A DNA stretch of 64,000 bases, taken from Clostridia bacterium (lineage in GTDB: Bacteria; Bacillota; Clostridia; TANB77; CAG-508). Location: the NCBI GenBank assembly GCA_017937285.1, contig JAGBDU010000002.1, positions 1 through 64,000 of the forward strand, in the 5' to 3' direction. This document shows, in pieces, positions 18,201 to 24,549 of the stretch; positions within the stretch are counted from its first letter, which is position 1; each line of letters begins with the position of its first letter. The notes beneath the pieces were generated by a model. The model saw nothing but the letters and a program-made list of their open reading frames with translations. It was not told where the DNA came from and searched no databases. The translations under genes and the position numbers were made by a program.

Positions 18201-20209
18201 ATACATATACGAAATTAGATGATATAATAGAATTAGAAATAACAACTGGAATTGAAGGAGAATATGATGATGCTCATTATGTATTAAAAGAAATTAAGTT
18301 AAAGGATGGAAATCATAATTTAATTTCTGAAACACATAGCAAACCTGAGGATGAAAAACAACAAATTAATGTACAAATAAAAAATGAATTCTTTGATTTA
18401 GCATTAAGACAATATGTAACCAATGTAAATGGAACAGAAATAGAATCTAGAAAGCCAGTAGTAACTGTAACAAAAGACTTTAACGAAGAAAATGTAACAA
18501 CAGCAAAATACGAACAATTAAAAGATATTCAAAGAGCATATGCAGGTCAAGAAGTTATATACACAATTGAAGTATTCAATGAAGGTATAATAGATGGATA
18601 TGCTGAAAAGATAGTAGAACATTTACCAAAAGGATTAGAATTTGTTGATGATGAATTTAATCAATTAAATGGATGGAAATATGATAAATCTAATAATCAA
18701 GTTATAACAAATATACTATCTAAAGAGGTAGGCGAAGATAATTTTATTCCAGCTTACAATAAAGAAAAACAAATTATTTCATCAAAGAAAATTCAATTAA
18801 AATTAAAAGTATCTGATAATGTTAAATTAAAAACAAAATTAACAACAATAGCCGAAATAACAAATAGTTTAGCAAAAGATAGAAAAGAAAATTTAGATAG
18901 AGATTCAAATGACTTGGTAACAATGCCAGAATCTGATAAATTAGCTGAATATACAGAAAATCAAGAAGACGATGATGATTTTGAAAAATTAATAATAGAA
19001 GAATTTGATTTAGCACCTGTAAAATATATTAAATCTGTAAATGGAAAAGACTGTGATGAAAGATTTGCAAAATTAAAATTAGATTCAGAAAGAGCAGGAG
19101 AATACAAAAATGGTGTATTTAACGGATTTAAATATAAATCAGATGAAGAAATGTTAAAATTAAAACAAAATGATATTGTTGTATATGGAATTAATGTTTA
19201 TAACGAAGGTTCAGTTAAGGCATATGCAAAAGAAGTAAAAGATACGATACCTAGTGGATTAGTATTTATTAAAGATAGTGAAATCAATAAAAAATATGAT
19301 TGGAAAATGTTAGATTCAGAAGGTAATGTAACAGATGATGTAACTAAAGCAGTATGCGTTGTAACAGATTATTTAGCAAAAGATATAATAAATGAATTAA
19401 ATGTAGAAGATGATAGAGTAAATGCTGATAGCAAAACAGTTGAGGTAGAGTTTAAAATAACAGAACCAAATACCCAAGATAGAATTATTGAAAATAAAGC
19501 CGAGGTATCAAAATTTATAGATGATCAAGGTATAAATGTAAAAGACAGAGATCCAGAAGAAAGATTACCAGAAAATATTGAAAAAGTATATGTTAAAATA
19601 TTTGACTTAGAACTTGAGCAAGTAATTAGTAATATAGAATTAATAAATACAAAAACAAATGAACAAATAGAAACAGACGCAGATGGAATAAAAAAATTAG
19701 CAAAATTTGATATAGCAAAATCACAAATCAAAAATATTAATATTAAAGTTGAATACAATATAACAATTAAAAATGCTGGTGAAACAGCTGGATATGCAAC
19801 AGAAATTATTGATTATATTCCAGATGGATTTACATTTGATATAAATGATAATCCAAATTGGGTACAACATGATGGATATATAACAACAAATGTACTTGCA
19901 GATGAAATAATTAATCCAGATGAAACTAAAGAAGTTAAATTAATTTTAAGATGGAGTAAATCAAGTATTGGACAAAAAACAAATATTTCAGAAATAAGCA
20001 AACATGCAGATGAGAATAAAAATAGTAATGTTATTGATATAGATTCAATACCAAATAATAAAGCAGAAAAAGAAGATGATTTAGATATTACAGATGTAAT
20101 TATTACAGTTAAAACAGGATCTAAAGATCTTAGCATAATACTTACTGCATTAGGATTTATGGCAATTGTATCACTTGGAATAGTTGGATACAAAAAAATA
20201 GTAGTATAA
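6248..20209 (+). CDS. Giant modular surface protein 1 (4653 residues; MucBP-like and Cna_B/SpaA-like repeats)
   Basis: This is a probable secreted, membrane-anchored surface fibre or adhesin. A signal or anchor helix occupies about residues 8-25. A non-repetitive region (about 40-990) could be the ligand-binding head. A SpaA-like domain (about 998-1085) has LNFIKVDK and the ETKAP-like LQEIQAP, the Lys and Glu positions of isopeptide-forming folds. Seven 79-residue MucBP-like tandem repeats follow (9620-11304), then an InlB B-repeat-like unit (GYTFTGW, about 11300-11540) and one diverged repeat. A series of Cna_B-like modules forms an A-B-C super-repeat (12251-16942). Four further beta-sandwich modules lead to three 'FDLAL'-type units (18391, 19003, 19600) and a C-terminal helix (LSIILTALGFMAIVSLG) with tail KKIVV. 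There is no LPXTG motif and no sortase gene in the window. The ATG follows AGGAGG. It is monocistronic, with a strong terminator. Ligand and function are unknown. Confidence 0.85.
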   Translation: MKRRKVLLTIIVIGIICFVAGSGSIMKNVFLLQKQAPAKAYNSSQELIGSYEEAVTETATDSNGNEIENLEMNVYFLDEQGNKKRGKYQTFTVNEKGTESPETATLYVDLGLSQNNVSIINGKIKLNYYNATIIPTLSEGGIIKKINSVDDIDLNEIVAGNSVHLSFLMKQNVYWDNGQTARYAYLNPNSLTNATIEGDYVDEGGNTRHFKKIIKWKIDWDANTEIENVNIDNKLAENGNLIHLEDDRIVALFEVTSKNKAGGAIPGVGEYKMSGFKINGIAPEITVSDVTVPYNSYTMEDVNYDSASDTLTWKSVRVGADEGTNGPIVNWGFHSYVTAVYPSSLYNNYLKNQTNTVTTQLSVASKNMAYVNPKIQHTETSLLAPGTSPELGTRYTGQANASLTLRFDTYNGEIYSYKTGISDQSKVNSELIYYGVNTSAGYKEDCNVNVNVGGGIVNGVKIDWKNNNPAEHSFMDNNENLYSHEDFKYYTGIIITEKAITTLGGNGWIKVYDDETNSLIGTYTAEGNYKYDEKHKKVRIETSEVVNPGEINLTNLVELDNVALKAKYPNLSTFETFTKLASSSNAYIKIKGNTSYSTPYSNYARADYDAGTLRLASTDPITADTYESTKIKYSETLMLADYLQSNSQSNITYYKNPKVLVEFPSTVKSNNTKYVRDSLNVTSGDQTMEATISSRCTENGKDYFIISITGETNNSIDISAEFEIVPQTTKIKSSTDIKDRQIRTFANTTYNGTKIIGNIKGAWWNATDGPDTYDWNGNGITSDGDYFYQNTEIIFTEPVGVRTVTSLQLEGSAEEVLCPDIMELDKNQDAGKTVTVNNYLYNYSEGTLKKLKLVGRIPFKGNKFIKSGDKMGSTFDTVMTSGINIPSELTGKVTVKYSTQEVSLLNNSSVSNVINNFNWTSTFTSDAKSYMIDFGNTDIDKGSTYNFTYTIKLPNTLNYGLASFTSDAIAFNTVENGQEVFAIPVESPKVGISIESLHTFNLNFIKVDKDDNTKKLTGAKYKLTRVDGELIKQGEDWLEYIDLGSDTQSTFSVTGLYPEVEYKLQEIQAPTNYKMQDIVFKILDNNGTVSIEVVSGELGTPRHISTKNNIMTYQIYIPEELKEADYNTEYYYQNIDGTYAQKSTRQAVTKQAKIGTSVEVTTDDMDPKDSSYILSNNNSSERRGTVKADGTTVLKVYFDLNTANYKVEYYYQNVDGSYAQKATRGPSTRNNKIGITVTVTDDDKNPKDSNYQLSSHNENERTATVKADGTTVLKVYFDLKIVNYKVEYYYQDVNGNYATKTTRPAVTRTDKIGATVIVTDDDKDPKNSDYQLSRHNVNERTAIVEANGSTTLKVYFDLKNVNYIVEYYYQMTDGSYVQKSLRGPSIRSDKIGKTVTVTNDDMDPKDSNYQLSNHNVNERTATVKADGTTTLKVYFDLKVVNYKVEYYYQDVNGNYATKTTRPAVTRTDKIGATVTVTDDDKNPKDSKYTLSGNNIDERTAVVKADGTTKIKVYFDLRDVNYKVEYYYQNMDGQYATKTTRPAVTRADKIGKVVKVTDEDKKPLYDEYELSKTHDTSEQSGTVKEDGTTVLKVYFDIKKVNYSIEYYFLNDNGIYPKNYVSKVTSGPVMVGTQILRNQVNTDPNRVENRPNGKYLLDDEDKITTERTDSSLVVTTDESKNVFKVYFTKGYTVTYRTDDPGTFETKSQSDIPYGTLTPLLINNKTSRPGYTFTGWLEENTQTPLLQDVTISGTPVTHDITYVAQWKANENTPYQVWFYYQESGSYPNEPFAKVARTATTDTTVNLTVPSKVNDLTVKVTDSKATNEDISRPKAGGNYIYDTNASNVITHNVDGDGSTVLKVYFKQIPVNYNFDAILKDTSDKTLTRNQFTITRAGTSSSESVLWNKKAISESIEINEKDLTIGNYTYKITENETPNEKYVNVLYGKYISVVVAISNDGKPSVSSWKVHNNDGTEVDSNDSVYSYVNVYMGKVDNVDTIIVKVINPVRFTFELEKIDSEGNSLENTGISIKSDIIDGQNAAHRTEIETESKNGLQITDSGVITGETNENGVIKYEETWVNANEYTYEITETSTSGNQYVNILDGYKVVVRVKVNSDGTLEIIKNGNRNYTIVATETGKTVTDDLYNYVKITVSSNSLKAIIDNTGHINVEVTNPVKFNINLIKKDSTGIDLAGTRFSVNKEGQTTPVFDNKEVTTGVEIEEGPVNAGTYTYYIRENSTKTSKYTNILDNKYIKLVLRVNGNGKVEILNQDGDEFKVFTENGNEVLDYDNVIKFIKVYPVVNNDIYTINVKVINPVKYDVDIKTLDTANNFLDKTNVTILKENEIIYGGDATTNVEVNELSVEAGIYNYYIKQNTVKDNKFINPLDGRFIKAEVEVAPDGTLTVNKVELYEGVIGYAKIITSSEILKYLSVTADNSGEISTLNISIKDPVRFTVELKKVDTEGNGVQDTGITIKSPIVDEQNAFHKNEIYTESKEGLEIADSGEISGQTNNSGTVKYEETWVDAKEYTFEITENEAAGNQYVNILDGYKVIVKVRVSADGTLTIVKNGNKNYTIVATEQGKTVTDNMYEYVSVNVENNSLNAVINQTGKLNVEITNPVRFNIDLIKKDTEGNDLSGSKFTVIRDEKTIFDNKDVTTDIEVKEDPINSGTYTYTITENNAPNERYTNILNNRKIKLNVKVNGNGHIDILNQDGSNFKVYENSGEEVRNEEDVLQFIKVWTEVAESGEQAGVSTINVKVVNPVNYKVDIATATTAYGEDKNIDEYFLDKTDVKVYRKIKDGINKDIYTGQPIKEAELTETPMKAGTYEYYFTQTSTKDNKFINPLEGKFVKVLVTVSKSGMLSVGAPELFEGTIGDQYVKRITNDETMKYIKVIADNSSDISTLKIVIIDPVRFTVEVKKLDTEDNPNEIESTEITINSSVVDEQNAVHSEEVKETSESKDGLEINEDGKVFGVTNSEGKVKYEETWVNSNESPELSNENKKFYTYEITEDKTAGNQYVNVLEGYKVIVRVHVAPDGVLTLVDENGNAYKSTEKNKFVIVNAQTGEKIATNDIAYNYVRISVENNSLNAIISKTGKLNVDITNPVRFNIDLIKKDTANNLLQGTKFSVTKEGSDTPLFDNAEVTDNIEVREDPINAGVYTYYIKENETNKDFGNRYVNVLEGKYIKIKVKVNGNGMIDILDDENEINNDYYEVYDEGKKQKLTDNNILKYIKVKSHDVDGDGVYTIDVQVINPVRYEIDIITLDTLGGFLDGTNVTLYKDESDERKELFKGNATDVNQINKVEKLEVPADAGTYTYYLKENYAKNERYVNIIDGRYIKIQLTVAPNGMLSVTQELYEGEIGQGTKVENGSVFNYYSVTEDNSKDVSRINITLINPVKFVMEVDKYDTAENPLTGTTFEIESPIIGTQKYEHNNEIISGIADGGITENGIVTGITDNAIEKSPDGSMQRARISYEETWVNANQSDNEYYTYIIKETKTSGAQYVNILEGYQIVLKVNVDAEGNLNLKETNGRNYEIVKVDANAEDITDEVYEYVKINVYNNKILATLNTEVINPVRYNIAVYETIYGAEEVPLRNIPVEIQSEFSGATTLVTNENGYTSMEEKAVWADTYKYKIFQLDEFRGVKVEDEFTNMLDGYYIDVDLNVHADGVIKTMSADGDETTVSYKLYKKQEDGSYQEINFNDTIVDDFVKVKVTTSQDNVCTLNVYIVTPEKYDFKLMKTDIDILKSKINFEEKYEDVSENMNDVEFSVVVKDENGELVLKDTTSGRDAKTEFETINTKDQKTSAIDGTDGLILFDNILIEKIGTYTFEITEVTPVVEGMIYKDKSESIIITADIVVEDGKYVLTNMQIPQAERYTISDNTKLTGTETQTVDVNVLNERIKGKYDLTLNKVSKLTGKPLDGAVYKVTVEQEGQDDKVLYISDEDVLSKNIIIPYVGDENQDITGTAVTAFNDIRIEIPETYTIKIEEIKAPDTYTKLDDIIELEITTGIEGEYDDAHYVLKEIKLKDGNHNLISETHSKPEDEKQQINVQIKNEFFDLALRQYVTNVNGTEIESRKPVVTVTKDFNEENVTTAKYEQLKDIQRAYAGQEVIYTIEVFNEGIIDGYAEKIVEHLPKGLEFVDDEFNQLNGWKYDKSNNQVITNILSKEVGEDNFIPAYNKEKQIISSKKIQLKLKVSDNVKLKTKLTTIAEITNSLAKDRKENLDRDSNDLVTMPESDKLAEYTENQEDDDDFEKLIIEEFDLAPVKYIKSVNGKDCDERFAKLKLDSERAGEYKNGVFNGFKYKSDEEMLKLKQNDIVVYGINVYNEGSVKAYAKEVKDTIPSGLVFIKDSEINKKYDWKMLDSEGNVTDDVTKAVCVVTDYLAKDIINELNVEDDRVNADSKTVEVEFKITEPNTQDRIIENKAEVSKFIDDQGINVKDRDPEERLPENIEKVYVKIFDLELEQVISNIELINTKTNEQIETDADGIKKLAKFDIAKSQIKNINIKVEYNITIKNAGETAGYATEIIDYIPDGFTFDINDNPNWVQHDGYITTNVLADEIINPDETKEVKLILRWSKSSIGQKTNISEISKHADENKNSNVIDIDSIPNNKAEKEDDLDITDVIITVKTGSKDLSIILTALGFMAIVSLGIVGYKKIVV
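9620..11304 (+). repeat. Seven tandem 79-residue MucBP-like repeats
   Basis: Units begin at codons 9620, 9857, 10094, 10331, 10568, 10805 and 11045, exactly 237 bp apart except the sixth (240 bp). Each starts NYKVEYYYQ and ends DGTTVLKVYFDL. Units 3 and 5, which are not adjacent, are almost identical at the DNA level, suggesting recent recombination or gene conversion. The last unit has diverged. Confidence 0.92.
12251..16942 (+). repeat. Three-module (A-B-C) super-repeat of Cna_B-like domains
   Basis: Modules start with an N/D-P-V-R/K-F/Y motif. A units are at 12251, 13577, 14957 and 16409; B units at 12755, 14081 and 15536; C units at 13175, 14510 and 15983. A units carry YEETWV and GNQYVNIL, B units NINLIKKD and KVNGNG, C units KFINPLDG and ELYEG. 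Super-repeat lengths are 1326, 1380 and 1452 bp, so the cycle was copied as a block and then diverged. Confidence 0.85.
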
Positions 20210-20250
20210 AAAAATGAACTTTAAGGATTGTCCTTAAAGTTCATTTTTTT
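20209..20250 (+). terminator. Terminator of giant surface protein 1
   Basis: An approximately 19-bp perfect stem with a TTG loop (20228-20230) and flanking A- and T-runs starts at the last base of the stop codon. Downstream, 20251-20486 has no gene. A weak AACGTAA/TTTACGTT hairpin lies near 20400-20422. Confidence 0.9.
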
Positions 20251-20486
20251 ACTATTAATTATTGAGTGGACAGGAATAATTAGTAATCAAATATTAGTAA
20301 AATTAAAAAAAGTTGTTCCATATTTAAATAAATCCTGATATAATAAATCAAGATTTTGTGCATTACAAATTTTGGAACATTTTTAATGCCGAGGATATCT
20401 AACGTAATAAATTTTTACGTTTAATATACACAAGAATGCTAAATGTTGTTAATGTGTGAAATTAAATACATGCCAGGAGGAAAAAA

Positions 20487-20960
20487 ATGAAAATAATGTT
20501 TATATGTACAGGAAATACTTGCAGAAGTGCAATGGCAGATGGACTGGCTAAAAAAATAGTTAAAGAAAAAAATCTTGATATTGAAGTATATTCAGCAGGG
20601 ATATTTGCACAAACAGGAGAGCATGCATCTTATAATTCTATTGCAATAATGAAGGAATATGATGTGGATATTGCCCTACATAAAGCAACAAGTATTGATG
20701 AATCAAATATAAAAGAAATGGACTTAATTTTATGTGCGACTAAAAACCATAAAGCAGAATTGCAAGCAAGATATAATGATTTAAAAGATAAAATTTTTAC
20801 TATGAAAGAATATGCAGGACTAGATAATGAAGGTACAGATGTGGATATAAAAGATCCATGGGGATATAACCTAAATACATTTAGAGTATGTGCCGCCGAA
20901 GTAAGTGTTTGCATAGAAAAAACAATAGAAAAGATAATGGAAAAAACGTTAAAAGAATAA
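20487..20960 (+). CDS. Low-molecular-weight phosphatase, YwlE-like (probable protein arginine phosphatase)
   Basis: This 157-residue cytoplasmic phosphatase has the LMW-PTP fold. The P-loop CTGNTCRS places the nucleophile Cys at residue 7, Arg at 13 and Thr at 11. The general-acid Asp-Pro pair is D123-P124 (DPWG). Known family rule: Thr at this P-loop position marks arginine phosphatases such as Bacillus YwlE, while tyrosine phosphatases have Ile or Leu. The protein is therefore more likely to reverse McsB-type arginine phosphorylation than tyrosine phosphorylation. The usual RSPMAE after the loop is RSAMAD here. AGGAGG precedes the ATG. pcrA starts 28 bp downstream, so the two are probably cotranscribed. 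No McsB kinase is in the window, so the substrate class is inferred only from the P-loop. Confidence 0.88.
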   Translation: MKIMFICTGNTCRSAMADGLAKKIVKEKNLDIEVYSAGIFAQTGEHASYNSIAIMKEYDVDIALHKATSIDESNIKEMDLILCATKNHKAELQARYNDLKDKIFTMKEYAGLDNEGTDVDIKDPWGYNLNTFRVCAAEVSVCIEKTIEKIMEKTLKE

Positions 20961-20988
20961 AAAAATACCTCAGAAAGGATGAAGATAA

Positions 20989-23295
20989 ATGCAAGATTTA
21001 TTAAATAGTTTAAATGACAAACAAAAGGAGGCAGTTCTAGCAACAGAAGGTCCATGTTTAGTAATAGCTGGTGCTGGAAGTGGAAAAACAAAAGTATTAA
21101 CACATAAGATAGCATATTTAATGGCAGAAAAATACATAAAACCATGGAACATTTTAGCAATAACTTTTACAAATAAAGCAGCTAATGAAATGAAAGAAAG
21201 AGTTCAAAATTTAGTTGGAGAAGCTGCTAATGATATGTGGATTGGAACATTCCATTCAATATGTGTAAGAATATTACGAAAATTTATAGACCGTATTGGC
21301 TTTGATAATTCTTTTATAATATTTGATACATCAGACCAAAAAACAGTTGTAAAAGAGTGTTTAAAAGAATTAAAAATAGATGATAAATTATTTACAGATA
21401 AATCAGTTATGTATGAAATAAGCAATGCAAAAAATGAAATGTTAGAGCCAAAAGCGTATGCAACAAAATATTCAGGTGAATTCAGAAAAGAAACAATAGC
21501 AAAAATATACGAATTATATCAAAAAAAATTAAAAGAAAATAATGCAATAGATTTTGATGATATAATTAATTTCACAATAAAAATTCTTACAGAAAATACA
21601 GATATATTAGAATATTATACAAATAAATTTGAATATGTTTTAGTAGACGAGTACCAAGATACAAACAAAGCGCAATTTACATTGGTTACGTTATTAGCAT
21701 CAAAATATGGAAATATAACAGTAGTAGGTGATAACGACCAAGGAATATATTCTTTTAGAGGTGCAGATATTACAAATATATTAAACTTTGAAAAAGATTT
21801 TCCAGGAACAAAAATAGTAAAATTAGAGCAAAACTATAGATGTACAGGAAATATACTAAAAGCAGCAAATGCTGTAATAAAACATAATACAGTAAAATAT
21901 GATAAAAAATTATGGACAGAAAATGACGAAGGAAATAAACCTTGCATATATTCTGGAGAAGATGAGTATGATGAAGCTTCATACATAGTAAATGAAATAA
22001 ATCATCTAAGAAGAGAAGAATATTATAAATATTCAGATTTTGCCGTATTATACAGAATGAACTCTCAATCAAGAGCAATAGAAGATATTTTAAGAAGAGA
22101 AAATATACCATATAAAATAATAGGTGGCTTAAAATTCTATGAAAGAAAAGAAATAAAAGATATCATAGCATATTTAAGATTAATATTTAATGGTAATGAT
22201 AATTTATCATTAAAAAGAATTATAAATGAACCAAAAAGGGGAATAGGTAAAACAAGCTTAGATGCTATACAAGAAGTTGCTGATAGTAATGGAATTTCAA
22301 TGTACGAAGTTATAAAAAATGCTGAACAATATGGGTTAAATAGAGTATATGTGAATACTAGAGAATTTATAGAGCAAATAGAAAATTTAAAAGCTAAAAA
22401 AGATGAAATAAAAATATCAGATTTAATAAAAGAAACTTTAAGAACTACAGGATATACACAAGCTTTAAAAAATGAAAATACAATTGAAGCAGAAAGTAGA
22501 ATACAAAACTTGGACGAGTTCTTAACAGTTGCAATAGAGTTCGAAGATGAATCTGCAGAAAACACATTAGGAAATTTCTTAGAAGGAATTACATTAACTA
22601 CAGACTTAGATAATAGTGATACATCTGAGGATTCAGTAACACTTATGACTTTGCATAGTGCTAAGGGATTAGAATTTCCAGTAGTATTTTTAGTAGGTAT
22701 GGAAGAAGGAATCTTTCCTGGATATAAATCAATAGGGGAAGAAAAAGAGCTAGAAGAAGAGCGAAGATTATTTTATGTAGGTATTACAAGAGCCAAAGAA
22801 TATTTAAATTTAACATGTGCAAGAAGAAGAACAATATTTGGATCTACTAGTTATAATCAAGTTTCAAGATTTGTTAAAGAAATACCAAAAGATTTATTAG
22901 AAGGATATGATGATGTAATAGGTAATAATAAAACAGAATCATTCGGTGATACTGGATATAAATGGGAATATGGCACATCAGCATCAAATAATAGAGTAAA
23001 AACATATACAGTGGATACATACAAAATTCCAACAGCTGCAGCAAGTACAAATAATAATACAGGTTTTGCATTTAAAACTGCAGAAAGCTTTTTAAACTCA
23101 CTTAACAAAAAGCAAGCAACAGTAGATATATCACAATATAAAGAAGGTCAAAGAGTATATCACAAAAAATTTGGAGAAGGTACTATTAATAAATTAGAAT
23201 CTGAAGGAGATGATTATAAAGTTGATATAAGCTTTGATAAATCTGGAAATAAAAGATTGATGGCAAAATTTGCTGGTTTGCAGATAATTGAATAA
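20989..23295 (+). CDS. pcrA: ATP-dependent 3'-5' DNA helicase PcrA (UvrD family)
   Basis: This superfamily 1 helicase acts in DNA repair and in clearing replication and transcription conflicts. Motif I GAGSGKT is at residues 28-34, motif Ia is ITFTNKAA, motif II DEYQDTN, motif III VGDNDQGIYSFRGA, motif IV LEQNYRC and motif V TLHSAKGLEFPVVF. Motif VI is YVGITRAK. The C-terminus carries the PcrA-type Tudor-like tail (VYHKKFGEGTI), which binds RNA polymerase in Bacillus. Its length (768 residues) is normal for PcrA. The ATG follows AGAAAGGATG. The gene lies 28 bp after the YwlE-like gene; the usual clostridial partner ligA does not follow. It ends before a 14-bp perfect hairpin shared with the convergent TtcA-like gene. 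Confidence 0.95.
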   Translation: MQDLLNSLNDKQKEAVLATEGPCLVIAGAGSGKTKVLTHKIAYLMAEKYIKPWNILAITFTNKAANEMKERVQNLVGEAANDMWIGTFHSICVRILRKFIDRIGFDNSFIIFDTSDQKTVVKECLKELKIDDKLFTDKSVMYEISNAKNEMLEPKAYATKYSGEFRKETIAKIYELYQKKLKENNAIDFDDIINFTIKILTENTDILEYYTNKFEYVLVDEYQDTNKAQFTLVTLLASKYGNITVVGDNDQGIYSFRGADITNILNFEKDFPGTKIVKLEQNYRCTGNILKAANAVIKHNTVKYDKKLWTENDEGNKPCIYSGEDEYDEASYIVNEINHLRREEYYKYSDFAVLYRMNSQSRAIEDILRRENIPYKIIGGLKFYERKEIKDIIAYLRLIFNGNDNLSLKRIINEPKRGIGKTSLDAIQEVADSNGISMYEVIKNAEQYGLNRVYVNTREFIEQIENLKAKKDEIKISDLIKETLRTTGYTQALKNENTIEAESRIQNLDEFLTVAIEFEDESAENTLGNFLEGITLTTDLDNSDTSEDSVTLMTLHSAKGLEFPVVFLVGMEEGIFPGYKSIGEEKELEEERRLFYVGITRAKEYLNLTCARRRTIFGSTSYNQVSRFVKEIPKDLLEGYDDVIGNNKTESFGDTGYKWEYGTSASNNRVKTYTVDTYKIPTAAASTNNNTGFAFKTAESFLNSLNKKQATVDISQYKEGQRVYHKKFGEGTINKLESEGDDYKVDISFDKSGNKRLMAKFAGLQIIE

Positions 23296-23384
23296 AGAGG
23301 TATTAGATTGGTTATTACAAAAATCTGCAATCTTAAAATTGTTAACTTTTGAAAATATTAATTAGTTAGTATATAAAAATTATT

Positions 23385-23417
23385 GCACACAAATTTTATT
23401 TGATAAAATTTGTGTGC
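23385..23417. terminator. Hairpin between convergent pcrA and TtcA-like genes
   Basis: A perfect 14-bp stem (23385-23398 with 23404-23417) has a 5-nt loop. No long U-run follows it, so it may be a weak bidirectional terminator or an mRNA 3'-end stabiliser. Confidence 0.55.
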
Positions 23418-23490
23418 ATAATTAAATGTGTAATATAAAACGTTATAAAATATAAAATGTAATTTAGTTTGATATTGTTGTTATGTAGCA

Positions 23491-24222
23491 CTATCTTATG
23501 TTAGATGTGTTTGTATTATTCCATCCTTTTATATTGCTTCTTTTTATAGCTCCATATAAATTGGCTCTTATAGTAGGAATATCTTTTTGAAAATTTTGTA
23601 TTAAATTTTTCATATCTTCTCTTTTTGAGACTCCATCCATGGGACAACATTTTGGCATTATAGTTATATTATTTCTTTTTACAAAATTTCGTATATATTT
23701 TTCTGGTGCATAAATTAAGGGTCTAATTAATGTCATTTTTGATCTATCCATATAACTAACAGGTGCAAATGTATTTATATTTCCTGCATATAATAAATTT
23801 AAAAAAAATGTTTCTAAAACATCATCTTCATTGTGCCCTAAAGCAATTTTATTGCAACCTTCTCTAATAGCTGTACTATTTAAAATTCCTCTTCTTAAAT
23901 TTGCGCATAAAGAGCAGGGATTTTTTTCATTGCGAATATCAAAAACAATTTCTTTTGTGTGCGAAAATTCTTCGAAAAAGGGAACATTTAAACTTTTACA
24001 TAAATCTTTTAATATAGTGGAATCGAAAAAATCAAAGCCTGGATTAATAGTGATGCCTATAATTTCAAATTTTTTCGGATAAAATCGTTGTAAGTTTTTA
24101 AAACCCATTAACATAGTAGTAGAATCTTTTCCGCCAGATAAAGCAACAGCGATTTTATCGCCATCTTCAATCATATTGTATTCATCAATTGCTTTTCGCA
24201 TATATCCTAAAATTTTTTGCAT
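23491..24222 (-). CDS. TtcA-family PP-loop tRNA thiolation enzyme
   Basis: This protein of about 243 residues is a PP-loop ATP pyrophosphatase of the TtcA group, which adds sulfur to tRNA (2-thiocytidine 32 in TtcA itself). The PP-loop SGGKDS is at residues 29-34. The family's Cys ligands for an Fe-S cluster are visible as C103/C106 (CSLC) and C192/C193 (KCCP). GHNEDDVLET matches the conserved adenylation segment. Two minus-strand starts are possible; the ATG at 24222 lies 5 nt after GGAGG, whereas the upstream TTG overlaps that ribosome binding site, so 24222 is chosen. It is transcribed alone, convergent to pcrA and divergent from the DUF5711 gene. Relatives thiolate other tRNA positions, so the exact target nucleotide is uncertain. 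Confidence 0.82.
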   Translation of the reverse strand: MQKILGYMRKAIDEYNMIEDGDKIAVALSGGKDSTTMLMGFKNLQRFYPKKFEIIGITINPGFDFFDSTILKDLCKSLNVPFFEEFSHTKEIVFDIRNEKNPCSLCANLRRGILNSTAIREGCNKIALGHNEDDVLETFFLNLLYAGNINTFAPVSYMDRSKMTLIRPLIYAPEKYIRNFVKRNNITIMPKCCPMDGVSKREDMKNLIQNFQKDIPTIRANLYGAIKRSNIKGWNNTNTSNIR

Positions 24223-24313
24223 AATATCCTCCAATAATTTAATGGATAGAGTATATCACATTTACATAATAGGGGTCAAGTTTAAATTTAGTCCTGTAGT
24301 TGTATTAAATCTA

Positions 24314-24430
24314 GTTACAGTTCAGCAAGTCGTTAAATTTTCTATTGTAGAGGAGTTCAAAGGAATATAAATAATTTTTTTATATTTATATTCCTTTGAA
24401 CGGCTTATCTTAAGGCACTTGAACTGTAAC
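24314..24430. repeat. Small inverted-repeat (MITE-like) element, copy B1
   Basis: Outer inverted repeats GTTACAGTTCA (24314-24324) and its complement (24420-24430) enclose a 19-bp perfect stem (24355-24373 with 24383-24401, 9-nt loop). The right half, read on the minus strand, matches 31387-31450 over about 59 bp with roughly seven differences, and its end matches 28011-28040. It fills much of the 327-bp divergent gap between the TtcA-like and DUF5711 genes. Confidence 0.65.
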
Positions 24431-24468
24431 AACTGTAACTGAAGTTACATATAATTTTTTAAAATGTG

Positions 24469-24497
24469 TTGCAACTAAATACAAAAAATGATATAAA
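24469..24497 (+). promoter_or_regulatory. Promoter of the DUF5711/CvpA operon
   Basis: TTGCAA (24469-24474) and TATAAA (24492-24497) are separated by 17 bp, about 50 bp before the ATG at 24550. Confidence 0.55.
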
Positions 24498-24549
24498 AGT
24501 AATAGTTATTATTTTATAAAAGTAATAAACTTTCTAAAGAGGAAATAAT

